Below, one piece after another: positions 36,912 to 44,673 of a DNA stretch of 64,000 bases; the stretch's first letter is position 1, and each line of letters begins with the position of its first letter. Origin of the DNA: SB11 sp037968475 (GTDB lineage: Bacteria > Bacteroidota > Bacteroidia > UBA8524). The notes under the pieces were generated by a model. The model ran no database searches. It was not told where the DNA came from and saw only the letters and a list, made by a program, of their open reading frames with translations. The DNA lies in the NCBI GenBank assembly GCA_037968475.1, contig JBBKVO010000004.1, positions 128,270 through 192,269 on the forward strand, written 5' to 3'. Both the position numbers and the translations under genes were made by a program.

Positions 36912-37541
36912 ATGAGGATATTTACTACCGGCGCTATGTTGGTTTTTTTAATGGTTGCTACTTCATTAGTAGGTTTTTCACAAACTACTAAAGGCTTTGC
37001 CAGCACCTACCCTTTGGCCTATGAAGGTACATCTACAGCAAGCGGCGAAGTTTATGCTTCAACCGAGTTTACTGCCCGCCACGCCTCATTACCGTTTAAT
37101 ACCTTAGTAAAGGTTACCAATCTTAAAAATAATAAAAGCGTTACCGTTAGAATTAACGACCGTTTTAACTACCGTAACTCAAGAGTTATTGATGTTTCAA
37201 ATGCAGCGTCAAAAGCCATTGACTTATTTGGTGATATAAACCCACAAGTTACTATTGAGGTTGTTGGTATGGCTGATGCACTTATGCTGGCCAGCACACA
37301 AACCCGAGTAAATAACACTTCACAAGCCAGCACGCAAACGGCAAGCACAAGTACTGCCAGCCCTAGCACAGCACAACCCCAAACTACTACTGCCAGTACC
37401 ACAGCTACTAGCGAGGTAAAAAAAGAAACTCCGAGTTTGCTTTCGAGCATTAAAATAAAAATACCTTCAATTTCACTTGAAGATGTAAACAACCTTACTA
37501 CGCTTTCTATAAAATATTTAGCTATTACCTTGTTTAAGTAA
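36912..37541 (+). CDS. RlpA-like septal ring lytic transglycosylase-type protein
   Basis: A 209-residue protein with a signal peptide (MRIFTTGAMLVFLMVATSLVGFSQ) and a double-psi beta-barrel domain. GFASTYPLAYEGTSTASGE (27-45), FTARHASLPFNTLVKVTN and VTVRINDRF...SRVIDVSNAASKAI match RlpA. RlpA cleaves peptidoglycan glycan strands lacking stem peptides or acts at the septum. A Ser/Thr/Gln-rich linker follows (about 127-175), then a short C-terminal tail. There is no lipobox and no SPOR domain, so it is a soluble periplasmic version. A clear terminator follows. Confidence 0.85.
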   Translation: MRIFTTGAMLVFLMVATSLVGFSQTTKGFASTYPLAYEGTSTASGEVYASTEFTARHASLPFNTLVKVTNLKNNKSVTVRINDRFNYRNSRVIDVSNAASKAIDLFGDINPQVTIEVVGMADALMLASTQTRVNNTSQASTQTASTSTASPSTAQPQTTTASTTATSEVKKETPSLLSSIKIKIPSISLEDVNNLTTLSIKYLAITLFK

Positions 37542-37565
37542 ATCAGGTTTTAGTTTATAAAGAGT

Positions 37566-37587
37566 AAAGGGGCTTATGCCCCTTTTT
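37566..37587 (+). terminator. Intrinsic terminator after the RlpA-like gene
   Basis: Stem AAAGGGGC (37566-37573) with GCCCCTTT (37578-37585), a 4-base loop and a following T run. It lies 24 bases after the stop codon. Confidence 0.85.
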
Positions 37588-37675
37588 TTATGCCCTTTAG
37601 TGGAGATATTATAAACCAACGTAAGAGCGGGATAAGCAGATTATAGTAACAAGATAGTTGAATACGTCAACTTTG

Positions 37676-37893
37676 ACCACCCTCAGTCCCTCCTTTCCGC
37701 ACACAACTCTTCGACTTCGTTCAGGACGACATAGAAAGGAGGGAAGCCACGCCACTGCCCTTTGGTTTTGACATACTTTGTCAAAACAGTAAACACTTCA
37801 TTGTCCCGCTTGTGGGCTGTCATGTTGAGCGGAATCGAAACATAAGTGCGTAAGCGAAGGGGGTAGGGGGCTGTAAAAGAACACCAATAGTAC
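37676..37893. repeat. Dispersed intergenic repeat, copy Y
   Basis: It starts with ACCACCCTCAGTCCCT, shared with 56345. AAAGGAGGGAAGCCACGCCA, CTGCCCTTTG, TCAAAACAGTAAACACTTCA and TTGTCCCGCTTGTG then match copy Z at 56380-56466. The further part (GGGCTGTCATG, CATAAGTGCG, AGGGGGTAGGGGGCTG, AAAGAACACCAATAG) matches copy X at 15.6 kb in inverse orientation, making Y the most complete copy. It contains no ORF and lies between convergent genes. Confidence 0.65.
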
Positions 37894-38000
37894 TTGACTA
37901 TCGAGCAGACACATAACTAACTTTTGACAAGCTAAGTAACATGAGTTAGATATAATAGATTATATAATGTGTTGATTATAAGAATGTTGGTAAATTTATA

Positions 38001-38101
38001 AATAGGGTTAAAAACCTATTCTATCGAAAATTACAGTCTGCAAGACGACTTAAGTCGTCTTGCAGACTGTAATAGGAACAGCAGTGGGTTTTAACCCGCT
38101 G
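38001..38101. repeat. Palindromic element C with 44-bp perfect palindrome
   Basis: AATAGG/CCTATT with TTAAAA in the centre (38001-38020), then a perfect 44-bp palindrome (38030-38073; arm begins ATTACAGTCTGCAAGACG, centre ACTTAAGT), then CAGTGGGTT/AACCCGCTG (38082-38101, one mismatch). The layout and spacer (TTCTAT...AAATTACAG) match element B, but the arm sequence differs with compensating changes on both sides. It lies 25 bases beyond the end of dprA, between convergent genes. Confidence 0.85.
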
Positions 38102-38125
38102 TAAATGGAGTTTCTTATTTCAAAC

Positions 38126-39229
38126 TCAAGTTAAACTTAGCTTATACACTTTTCCGGGTAGGCTTTTTACCAAACCTTTCAACTCAAGCTCTAATAAGGT
38201 AAGCGATACTTTGTTTATTGATACATTGGTTTGCCTTGCTATTTCATCAATACCCAACGCATTTGTTTGCAGTATATTAGCAATTTGGGTTTCGTGCTCG
38301 CTTAGATTATCGGGCAGAGTAAATGTTTTTATTTTGGGCGATGTACTGTTTAATTCCCAACCCATCATAGTAGCCACATCCAATCCGTTTTCTATTAAAG
38401 CGGCTTTGTTGTTTTTTATTAACCAATTGCAGCCGTTTAGCTTTTTTGATGATGGCAATGCAGGCACAGCAAACACGTCGCGGCTGTAGCTAAATGCTAT
38501 TTCAGCCGTTATCATTGAGCCTCCTTTTACATCTGTTTCTACCACAATCAAAGCATCGCACATACCTGCCACAATTCTGTTTCTGGTAGGAAAATTCTCA
38601 CGGTCGGGGTTTGTTTTCGAAGGGTATTCGGTTAGCAATCCCCCGTTTTCCAACATTTTTTTAGCCGTAGGGGCATTTTCGGCAGGGTATAGCATATCAA
38701 GTCCGTGTGCCAATACACCAATGGTTTGCATATTGTTTTGCAGGGCAGCTTTGTGTGCAGCTACATCAATACCATAAGCCAAACCACTAACAATAGTGCA
38801 GTTGTACGGTAGTAAGTCGGCTACCAGTTGGGCGCAAATTTCTTTGCTTTGCTCAGTAGCCTTGCGTGTGCCCACAATGCCCACCATGTAGCTGTTGTTA
38901 CAATCCATAGTCCCTTGCCCGTATAGCAATATAGGCGCATCTGCTATATGTTTTAAATGTCGGGGATAGGCCGCATCAGAAAAAAACAACAGATTAATAT
39001 TGTTCTTTTCTATGTATTCAGCTTCGGTCTCAGCCTTAGCAAAATCTTTAAACTGTGAAATCAGCTTGGCGTGTTTTTTACCAATGCCGGGTATTTTTAA
39101 CAGCTTTGGTTCTTTTTCGCTAAAAATGGCTTCTGCACTGCCGCAATAGCCCAATAGGTTTTTTGCCAATACAGGCCCTATGTGGGGTATTTGGGTAAGG
39201 GCAATTTTGTAGGCAAGTGGAGACAACAA
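38126..39229 (-). CDS. dprA: DNA-processing protein DprA
   Basis: A 367-residue protein. A helix-hairpin-helix region lies at the N-terminus (IPGIGKKHAKLI, about 46-57). The Rossmann-like DprA core follows, with VGIVGTRKATEQSKE (about 116), VSGLAYGIDVAAHKAAL (about 145), GLDMLYPAEN and FPTRNRIVAG. A C-terminal winged helix (IDEIARQTNVSINKVSLTLLELELKGLV) completes it. DprA loads RecA onto incoming single-stranded DNA during transformation. The start is a TTG at 39229, 1 base after the stop of a small lipoprotein gene; no ATG lies nearer the conserved start, so translation is probably coupled. No other competence genes are in view. Confidence 0.95.
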   Translation of the reverse strand: MLSPLAYKIALTQIPHIGPVLAKNLLGYCGSAEAIFSEKEPKLLKIPGIGKKHAKLISQFKDFAKAETEAEYIEKNNINLLFFSDAAYPRHLKHIADAPILLYGQGTMDCNNSYMVGIVGTRKATEQSKEICAQLVADLLPYNCTIVSGLAYGIDVAAHKAALQNNMQTIGVLAHGLDMLYPAENAPTAKKMLENGGLLTEYPSKTNPDRENFPTRNRIVAGMCDALIVVETDVKGGSMITAEIAFSYSRDVFAVPALPSSKKLNGCNWLIKNNKAALIENGLDVATMMGWELNSTSPKIKTFTLPDNLSEHETQIANILQTNALGIDEIARQTNVSINKVSLTLLELELKGLVKSLPGKVYKLSLT

Positions 39230-39230
39230 G

Positions 39231-39425
39231 TTATTGTTTGTTTTTGCGTCGTTTGTTTAGTTCATGTTTTAGCGAGTCAACCTTATCAGGGTTTTCGTTG
39301 GCGGGCATAGGGGCTTCCCAAATGCTGTCGCAAGGTGCAGCCTCGTCTTTTGTAGCATTTTTATTGCTTTTGCAAGCCGCAAAAAATAGCGATAGACTAA
39401 GGGTTGCTAATAACAATTTTTTCAT
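39231..39425 (-). CDS. Small lipoprotein
   Basis: A 64-residue protein with a lipoprotein signal MKKLLLATLSLSLFFAAC (cysteine 18). A hydrophilic, charged tail (KSNKNATKDEAAPCDS..., then DSLKHELNKRRKNKQ) has no recognised fold. The start overlaps the end of the T9SS cargo gene by 29 bases, and the stop is 1 base before the dprA start. It is the middle gene of an apparent three-gene transcript. The signal sequence is the main support for coding. Confidence 0.75.
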   Translation of the reverse strand: MKKLLLATLSLSLFFAACKSNKNATKDEAAPCDSIWEAPMPANENPDKVDSLKHELNKRRKNKQ

Positions 39426-41253
39426 TTTTCAGGGTTTGCGTGCCTTGCACTATATTTAAATAATATACGCCTGTTGCCAATGGTGCTGTATTAAAAGTAA
39501 AACGGTTGGTACCTGCTTTTACTTTATCTTTAAACAACTCTGATACCAATTTGCCACTCATATCGTACAAACTAAAAGTAAGTATATCTTTTTGAGGCAA
39601 ATCAAACTCAACCGTAAACCATTGTTGGGTTGCAGGGTTGGGAAATACATTGGTTTCAAATACTTTATTTTTTATTTGAGGGATAGATAGGGCAGGGTCG
39701 GGGTTATTAATTTCAGCAATCACAGTACCGTGTGCACTGCCAAAGCCTAAGCTACCGCCCAACCAAAATGTACGTGGTTCATCGTACTTACGTTGTATGC
39801 CCGAGTAGTCGCCCCAACGTTCAAGTGTATCGCTTAGTTGGTTTATAAAGTTTGTGCCACTACGCACTATTATTTCATCAGAGTAGCCCATATTTCTATC
39901 AACATACATTACGGCTGTGCCCGATGGTGTTTTTTGCGATACGCGAGAGAAGGTAAGCATGGCACTATTATCCCACGATTCGCCATTACCTGCGTAAGCA
40001 ATATCAGGGTAGCCATAATCAACCGTATCAGAGCTTATTATATTTAGTGTAGCAGTGTTATCGGTAGTTTTAAAATACCCGTGAAATATACCTGCTGTAT
40101 AGCTGTTGGTATCTACACAATTTCCGGCAAATTGTATTACCCCGTTTTCTACCATTGCAGTAAGTATACGTCCATCGTTGGTAGATAGCCACTCGCCATT
40201 GCCTTGTGGTGCATTGGGCGGAACTCCGTATTTACGGTTGGTTTTTACCACACGCACACTAAGTTTGGCTTTGCCCGAGCTTAGGGTATTATCAATTTCG
40301 GTAACAAAAACGCTATCGTTTTGGAAATCGGTAGGGCGCACTGAAAGAAAGTAACTGTTTGGGCCATTGGGTTTTTCGCCGCCTTGTACAGGGCAAATAC
40401 TCCAAATGCTACCATTAGCCCATTTCACTCCGTTCCATTTGTTGTATTTAAGTGCCGTATCACCGTTGTAGCCTTCTTGTTTGCCTACTTGCCATATCAT
40501 ACTTTCAATAAAACCATCACGAAAACCTTTGCCATTGCCTAGCATATTTAGGGTGATAAAAAGGTCTTCTTCACTAATACTTATAATGGGGTAATCACTC
40601 CAAGTGCTATCCATAAACAAGTTGCTACCGGGTAGGGCATAGGCATACCACTCTTGCGTAGGGTCGTTAGTTTTAGAAAAACACACATAAGTATTGCTGT
40701 TTTCATCCCTTCCGTTCAAAAAAACAATAATAAAACGGTCTGATATTGGGTCGTATACCACACGAGGGTCGAAGGTAGAGTTTTGTATACCGCCTATTTG
40801 CCCTAATCCCTTTAGGGTAAAGTTTTTTAGTATTTTACCTTTAGTATCTATCACCCGCATGTTCGAGTTAAGCACACTAACCACAAAACCGCCGTTTGAT
40901 ACTGCCAAATCGTTGTCGTTTGGTGTACCGTTTTGGCTGTTGCCATAGGTTTGGTAGGTAACTGTTGGATTAATGGCTGCGCCAGCTTTGCGAGGTATGC
41001 CTGTATGCGTATTTACGTGGCTTTGTCTTTTAGCATCAACCAGTGCTTTGCGATGGCTAAAATTACTGCCCGGTTTAGGGGCTTGTTTTATGGTGAGTAC
41101 TCCCGGCGAAAAACTATTGTCGGTTTCATCAAATCTAAACTCGCCTATTAGCTTCACACTGCCCGTTTGTGGTTTCACTTCGTTTTGAGCTTGAAGGGCA
41201 AAGGGAAAAAATAATAACGATAAAATACTATACAGGGTATACGTTCTATTCAT
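39397..41253 (-). CDS. Secreted protein with T9SS type A sorting domain
   Basis: The start is set at ATG 41253, giving a signal peptide (MNRTYTLYSILSLLFFPFALQAQ); the longer frame adds 19 unlikely residues. The 618-residue product has a central region with propeller-like stretches (DNDLAVSNGGFVVSVLNSNMRV, RVVYDPISDRFIIVFLNG, YPIISISEEDLFITLNM) and no catalytic motif I recognise. The last 80 residues are a type A sorting domain: NVFPNPATQQWFTVEF, SLYDMSGKLV, LATGVYYLNI. T9SS should place it at the surface or outside the cell. It heads a transcript with the small lipoprotein and dprA; the cupin gene lies 46 bases upstream. Confidence 0.83.
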   Translation of the reverse strand: MNRTYTLYSILSLLFFPFALQAQNEVKPQTGSVKLIGEFRFDETDNSFSPGVLTIKQAPKPGSNFSHRKALVDAKRQSHVNTHTGIPRKAGAAINPTVTYQTYGNSQNGTPNDNDLAVSNGGFVVSVLNSNMRVIDTKGKILKNFTLKGLGQIGGIQNSTFDPRVVYDPISDRFIIVFLNGRDENSNTYVCFSKTNDPTQEWYAYALPGSNLFMDSTWSDYPIISISEEDLFITLNMLGNGKGFRDGFIESMIWQVGKQEGYNGDTALKYNKWNGVKWANGSIWSICPVQGGEKPNGPNSYFLSVRPTDFQNDSVFVTEIDNTLSSGKAKLSVRVVKTNRKYGVPPNAPQGNGEWLSTNDGRILTAMVENGVIQFAGNCVDTNSYTAGIFHGYFKTTDNTATLNIISSDTVDYGYPDIAYAGNGESWDNSAMLTFSRVSQKTPSGTAVMYVDRNMGYSDEIIVRSGTNFINQLSDTLERWGDYSGIQRKYDEPRTFWLGGSLGFGSAHGTVIAEINNPDPALSIPQIKNKVFETNVFPNPATQQWFTVEFDLPQKDILTFSLYDMSGKLVSELFKDKVKAGTNRFTFNTAPLATGVYYLNIVQGTQTLKNEKIVISNP

Positions 41254-41299
41254 AGCAAACAAATTTATAATTATTGACGATAGCGTGCCGTTTTTTGTT

Positions 41300-41644
41300 T
41301 TATTCGTCAATATTTACCCTATCGCTACCCACAGGTGGTTGAGATATTACTAAAAACTCTAAATAGCCATCGGTAGTGTTTTCTATAAAGTGTTTTGTAT
41401 GGGGTTGTATGCTTATGCCCTGTTGGGTTTGCACTTCACACACTTCACTATTAAGGCTAAATGTGGCAGTACCTTTTAGTATAAAAAAGAATTGTAACGT
41501 GTGTTGATGGAAATGTAATTTCTCGCGGGTATAAGGAGGCATTTTTTCGTACTTTACGTTTAGTTGTTCTTCTTCGCACAGTACCCAACTATCGCATTTA
41601 TCGCCCCATTGGTAGTGTGGGGCAGTTAGTAAGCTTTGTATCAT
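41300..41644 (-). CDS. Cupin-domain protein
   Basis: A 114-residue single cupin. The first motif appears as REKLHFHQHTLQFFFILKGTATF (about 40-62; histidines 45, 47 in the metal site) and the second as GISIQPHTKHFIEN (about 77-90). It is soluble and cytosolic. Metal-dependent enzymes and sugar-binding regulators share this fold, so no reaction can be named. It is divergent from rocD, with 106 bases between starts. Confidence 0.85.
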   Translation of the reverse strand: MIQSLLTAPHYQWGDKCDSWVLCEEEQLNVKYEKMPPYTREKLHFHQHTLQFFFILKGTATFSLNSEVCEVQTQQGISIQPHTKHFIENTTDGYLEFLVISQPPVGSDRVNIDE

Positions 41645-41714
41645 AACGGTCTTTACTTCTAATAGAGAAAATCTGCAAGTGTAAAATTAAAACAATTGTC
41701 TATAAACAGCATAA

Positions 41715-41746
41715 TTTGCCCTTACATACTATAAACCTTACCTTTG
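41715..41746 (+). promoter_or_regulatory. Predicted Bacteroidota promoter for rocD
   Basis: TTTG at 41715-41718, a 20-base spacer and TACCTTTG at 41739-41746 match the full -33/-7 consensus. The rocD ATG begins at 41751, only 4 bases after the -7 element, so the transcript would be leaderless or nearly so. Confidence 0.7.
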
Positions 41747-41750
41747 TAGT

Positions 41751-42980
41751 ATGATAGAACCTAAAGGAAACTCACAGTATTATATCGATCTTGAAGATAA
41801 TTACGGCGCACACAACTACCATCCGCTACCTGTTGTATTAGAAAAGGGCGAGGGGGTTTTTGTTTGGGATGTAGAAGGTAACAAATACTTCGATTTTCTT
41901 TCGGCATACAGTGCAGTAAACCAAGGCCACTGTCATCCCAAAATTGTTAATGCACTTACAGAACAAGCCCAAACGCTAACGTTAACCTCGCGTGCTTTTT
42001 ATAATAATGTATTGGGTGAATATGAAAAGTTTGTAACAGAATTTTTTGGTTTCGATAAGGTTTTGCCCATGAATAGTGGGGTAGAAGGTTGTGAAACTGC
42101 CGTAAAACTTTGCCGCCGTTGGGGGTATGATGTAAAGGGTATACCCGATAATCAAGCTAAGATAATTTTTGTTGAAAATAATTTTTGGGGACGCAGTATT
42201 GCTGCTATTTCGGCATCAACCGACCCTAGTTGCAGAAAAGGTTTCGGGCCATTTTTAACGGGCTACGAAATAATACCGTATAACGATACTAATGCTTTAG
42301 AAAAAGCTTGCCAAGACCCTAATGTAGCGGGTTTTATGTTTGAGCCTATACAGGGCGAAGCAGGGGTAGTAGTGCCCGATGAAGGTTACTTGAAAAAAGT
42401 ACGTGAAATATGTACCCGCAATAATGTGTTGATGATTGCTGATGAGGTACAAACAGGCATAGGCCGCACAGGTAGGTTATTGGCTTGCGACCACGAGAAT
42501 GTGAAACCTGATATTTTGGTATTGGGCAAAGCCCTTTCAGGAGGTGTATTTCCCGTATCGGCGGCATTGGCCAATAACGAGATTATGCTAACTATTAAAC
42601 CGGGTGAGCACGGCAGTACATTTGGTGGTAATCCATTGGCTTGCAAAGTGGCTGTGGCTGCTTTGGAGGTAGTGAGGGATGAAAAATTATCGGAAAATGC
42701 TGAGGCATTGGGTATTATTTTCCGCCAACGTATGGAAGCAATAAAATCACCTTTAGTAACTACAGTGCGCGGTAAAGGTTTGCTTAATGCAATAGTAATA
42801 CAACCTTTTGGCGAGGGAAAAACTGCTTGGGATGTTTGCCTTGCTTTGCGTGATAAAGGTTTACTAGCTAAACAAACGCATAACGATATTATTCGCTTTG
42901 CACCTCCTTTGGTTATTACCGAAGAGCAATTGCATCAAGCGTGTGATATTATAGAAAGCACTATTAACGAGCTTTCTTAA
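41751..42980 (+). CDS. rocD: Ornithine--oxo-acid transaminase (ornithine aminotransferase)
   Basis: A 409-residue class III PLP enzyme. The Schiff-base lysine is K260 in LVLGKALSGG, with the cofactor aspartate D231 in ADEVQTGIGRTG. GSTFGGNPLACKVA and the N-terminal NYGAHNYHPLPVVLEKGEG are typical of ornithine aminotransferase. It converts ornithine and 2-oxoglutarate to glutamate-5-semialdehyde and glutamate, linking arginine and proline metabolism. It is a single gene with its own near-leaderless promoter. The convergent cargo gene ends 1 base beyond its stop, and a piece of rocD's 3' end is copied between the two cargo genes downstream. Confidence 0.95.
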   Translation: MIEPKGNSQYYIDLEDNYGAHNYHPLPVVLEKGEGVFVWDVEGNKYFDFLSAYSAVNQGHCHPKIVNALTEQAQTLTLTSRAFYNNVLGEYEKFVTEFFGFDKVLPMNSGVEGCETAVKLCRRWGYDVKGIPDNQAKIIFVENNFWGRSIAAISASTDPSCRKGFGPFLTGYEIIPYNDTNALEKACQDPNVAGFMFEPIQGEAGVVVPDEGYLKKVREICTRNNVLMIADEVQTGIGRTGRLLACDHENVKPDILVLGKALSGGVFPVSAALANNEIMLTIKPGEHGSTFGGNPLACKVAVAALEVVRDEKLSENAEALGIIFRQRMEAIKSPLVTTVRGKGLLNAIVIQPFGEGKTAWDVCLALRDKGLLAKQTHNDIIRFAPPLVITEEQLHQACDIIESTINELS

Positions 42981-42981
42981 T

Positions 42982-44631
42982 TTATTTTTTGATGATTTTG
43001 TAACTGCTTAAAGTCTCTTTATCATCAGTAATTGTGAGATAATATAAGCCCGAAGCTTCGTTAACTAGATTAATGTAAGTATCGGGCTTATTTATTATGT
43101 TTTCCGCTACAACTCTACCCGTTTGGTCGGTCAATACATATTTGATAGGCGAGCTCAAATAATAAAACTCAGGTATACTGATTAATATATTAGTTTCAAA
43201 CGGATTAGGGTATATGCTACATTTAATAAAAGGAGTATTTTTTATTGGGCTAACTGACAAAACAGGGGCATTGGTGTAGCTTAAACTATCTAAAGGGAAA
43301 GAATCTTTTACAAGGTAAAGCACTTTAGGTTGGGGTAAAATATAAGTAGAGTCTTTTACTTGTTTAGTACAAAGACTATCGTAGGTTAGAGTTGTATTTG
43401 ATTTTTGAACAAAAGTCAAATCATCGTTATACTTTTTACAGATTACATCAAAATCTCCATTATCTGCTAATTGTCCAACAGTAAGAATTTTACCGTCAGA
43501 GGTAGTAATCATATCGTGCGCAACAGTGAAACCTGAGGTCGTAGAGTTAATAATCCTTTGATCAACAAATTGCTTATACAAAACAGTTCCATTAGAATCG
43601 ACAACATACATTCGACCATAAAATTGGTTAGGAATAGCGGGTTCAGGATAATATTGACAGTAAATAGCATATTTGTTATCGCTTAATTTTGCCATAGAAG
43701 TTGGAGCTTCATTTTTTGTAGTATCACCAAGTAATTTATTCCAATAGGTATATCCTGAAGTATCAATCTTTCTTAAGAAAAATGACCCTGTAATTCTATT
43801 ATCTTTTGCATTTGGTCGCCTATTATTATAGCCTGCGAAAAACATGGTTTCAGAGTGAAGAGCGGAGGCACTAAAGTAGGAAGTATGAGTAGTGTCGTTT
43901 AACTTACTGATTTTGGACCAGTAAACATTTCCACTGGTATCTAATTTATAATTGATGGCTTTATCCCACTTTAAATTTGGATTTGCTTTGGTTCCTAATG
44001 GAATAGAACCAAAGTAGAATAAGTTTTTCCCCAGTAAATGATAACTCCCAAGATCATTATCAAAAGTTTTATAAAGTATTATTGAGTCTGCTGTTTCAGT
44101 AACTTTTAAAAGAGTATTATAAGCATTGTTAAAATTCTCTATACTTAGTATCAGGTTGTTAGAATTAGGTAGTTCAATAACAGAGCCCAAAAAATTATAC
44201 CCACTTACCTCTTCATTGTATATTACTTGCCATTCAGGTTCAAAACATTCATTAAGTTTTATTAAAAAAGGGTCTCCGTTTTGTGCATCAATTGAGGTAC
44301 TAAGGCCACTTAATAAATATCCTCCCTTTTCTAGTTTGTTAATTTTTAATAGACCAAAGATATTACCACTATTAAATCGATACGTTTTTTTCCAGAGTAA
44401 ATTACCATCAAAATCCAATTTTACAATATCAAAATAATCAGCCTCATTAACATGACATATTGGGAAAACAACGCCTTTATCATAAGTTTCTATAATGGCT
44501 CGTGTGTCATCATACCTAAATTGTTTGAAACGGACATTCCAGTTCTGTCCAAAGCAAAAGTTTGCTATAGTTAGTAATAATAGCGATAGCAAACTTCGTT
44601 TCAAATTTTTATACTTAGTTTTTATAAACAA
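42982..44631 (-). CDS. Secreted T9SS cargo, tandem copy 1
   Basis: A 549-residue protein. The start is the TTG at 44631, at the same place as in copy 2, giving a signal peptide (NLKRSLLSLLLLTIANFCFGQ). Repeated units of the form D-x-x-G-x-x-x-W-x-K (DFDGNLLWKKTY, DTSGNVYWSKIS, DTSGYTYWNKLLG) suggest a propeller. The last 85 residues are a type A sorting domain (CSIYPNPFETNILISIPEF, LTDQTGRVV, ASGLYYLTI). It differs from copy 2 at roughly one residue in ten by eye, with no length change. It is probably secreted by T9SS; ligand or activity is unknown. Confidence 0.82.
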   Translation of the reverse strand: MFIKTKYKNLKRSLLSLLLLTIANFCFGQNWNVRFKQFRYDDTRAIIETYDKGVVFPICHVNEADYFDIVKLDFDGNLLWKKTYRFNSGNIFGLLKINKLEKGGYLLSGLSTSIDAQNGDPFLIKLNECFEPEWQVIYNEEVSGYNFLGSVIELPNSNNLILSIENFNNAYNTLLKVTETADSIILYKTFDNDLGSYHLLGKNLFYFGSIPLGTKANPNLKWDKAINYKLDTSGNVYWSKISKLNDTTHTSYFSASALHSETMFFAGYNNRRPNAKDNRITGSFFLRKIDTSGYTYWNKLLGDTTKNEAPTSMAKLSDNKYAIYCQYYPEPAIPNQFYGRMYVVDSNGTVLYKQFVDQRIINSTTSGFTVAHDMITTSDGKILTVGQLADNGDFDVICKKYNDDLTFVQKSNTTLTYDSLCTKQVKDSTYILPQPKVLYLVKDSFPLDSLSYTNAPVLSVSPIKNTPFIKCSIYPNPFETNILISIPEFYYLSSPIKYVLTDQTGRVVAENIINKPDTYINLVNEASGLYYLTITDDKETLSSYKIIKK

Positions 44632-44673
44632 GTCAGTAAGTTATAGAAAGTAACGTCAACGGGCTTTCTTAAT
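44632..44673. repeat. Tandem-duplication junction with gene remnants
   Basis: The 42 bases between the cargo copies join two 3' ends. AGTCAGTAA, next to copy 1, repeats the end of the beta-helix gene upstream of copy 2 (46324-46332, AGTCCGTAA). TTATAGAAAG (44641-44650), TAACG and GGGCTTTCTTAATT repeat the last codons and stop of rocD (42949-42982, TTATAGAAAG then TAACGAGCTTTCTTAA). Confidence 0.8.

Noticed and set aside
37676..38101. CRISPR array
   Set aside because: The repeats are palindromic and few, with no regular repeat-spacer pattern and no cas genes.
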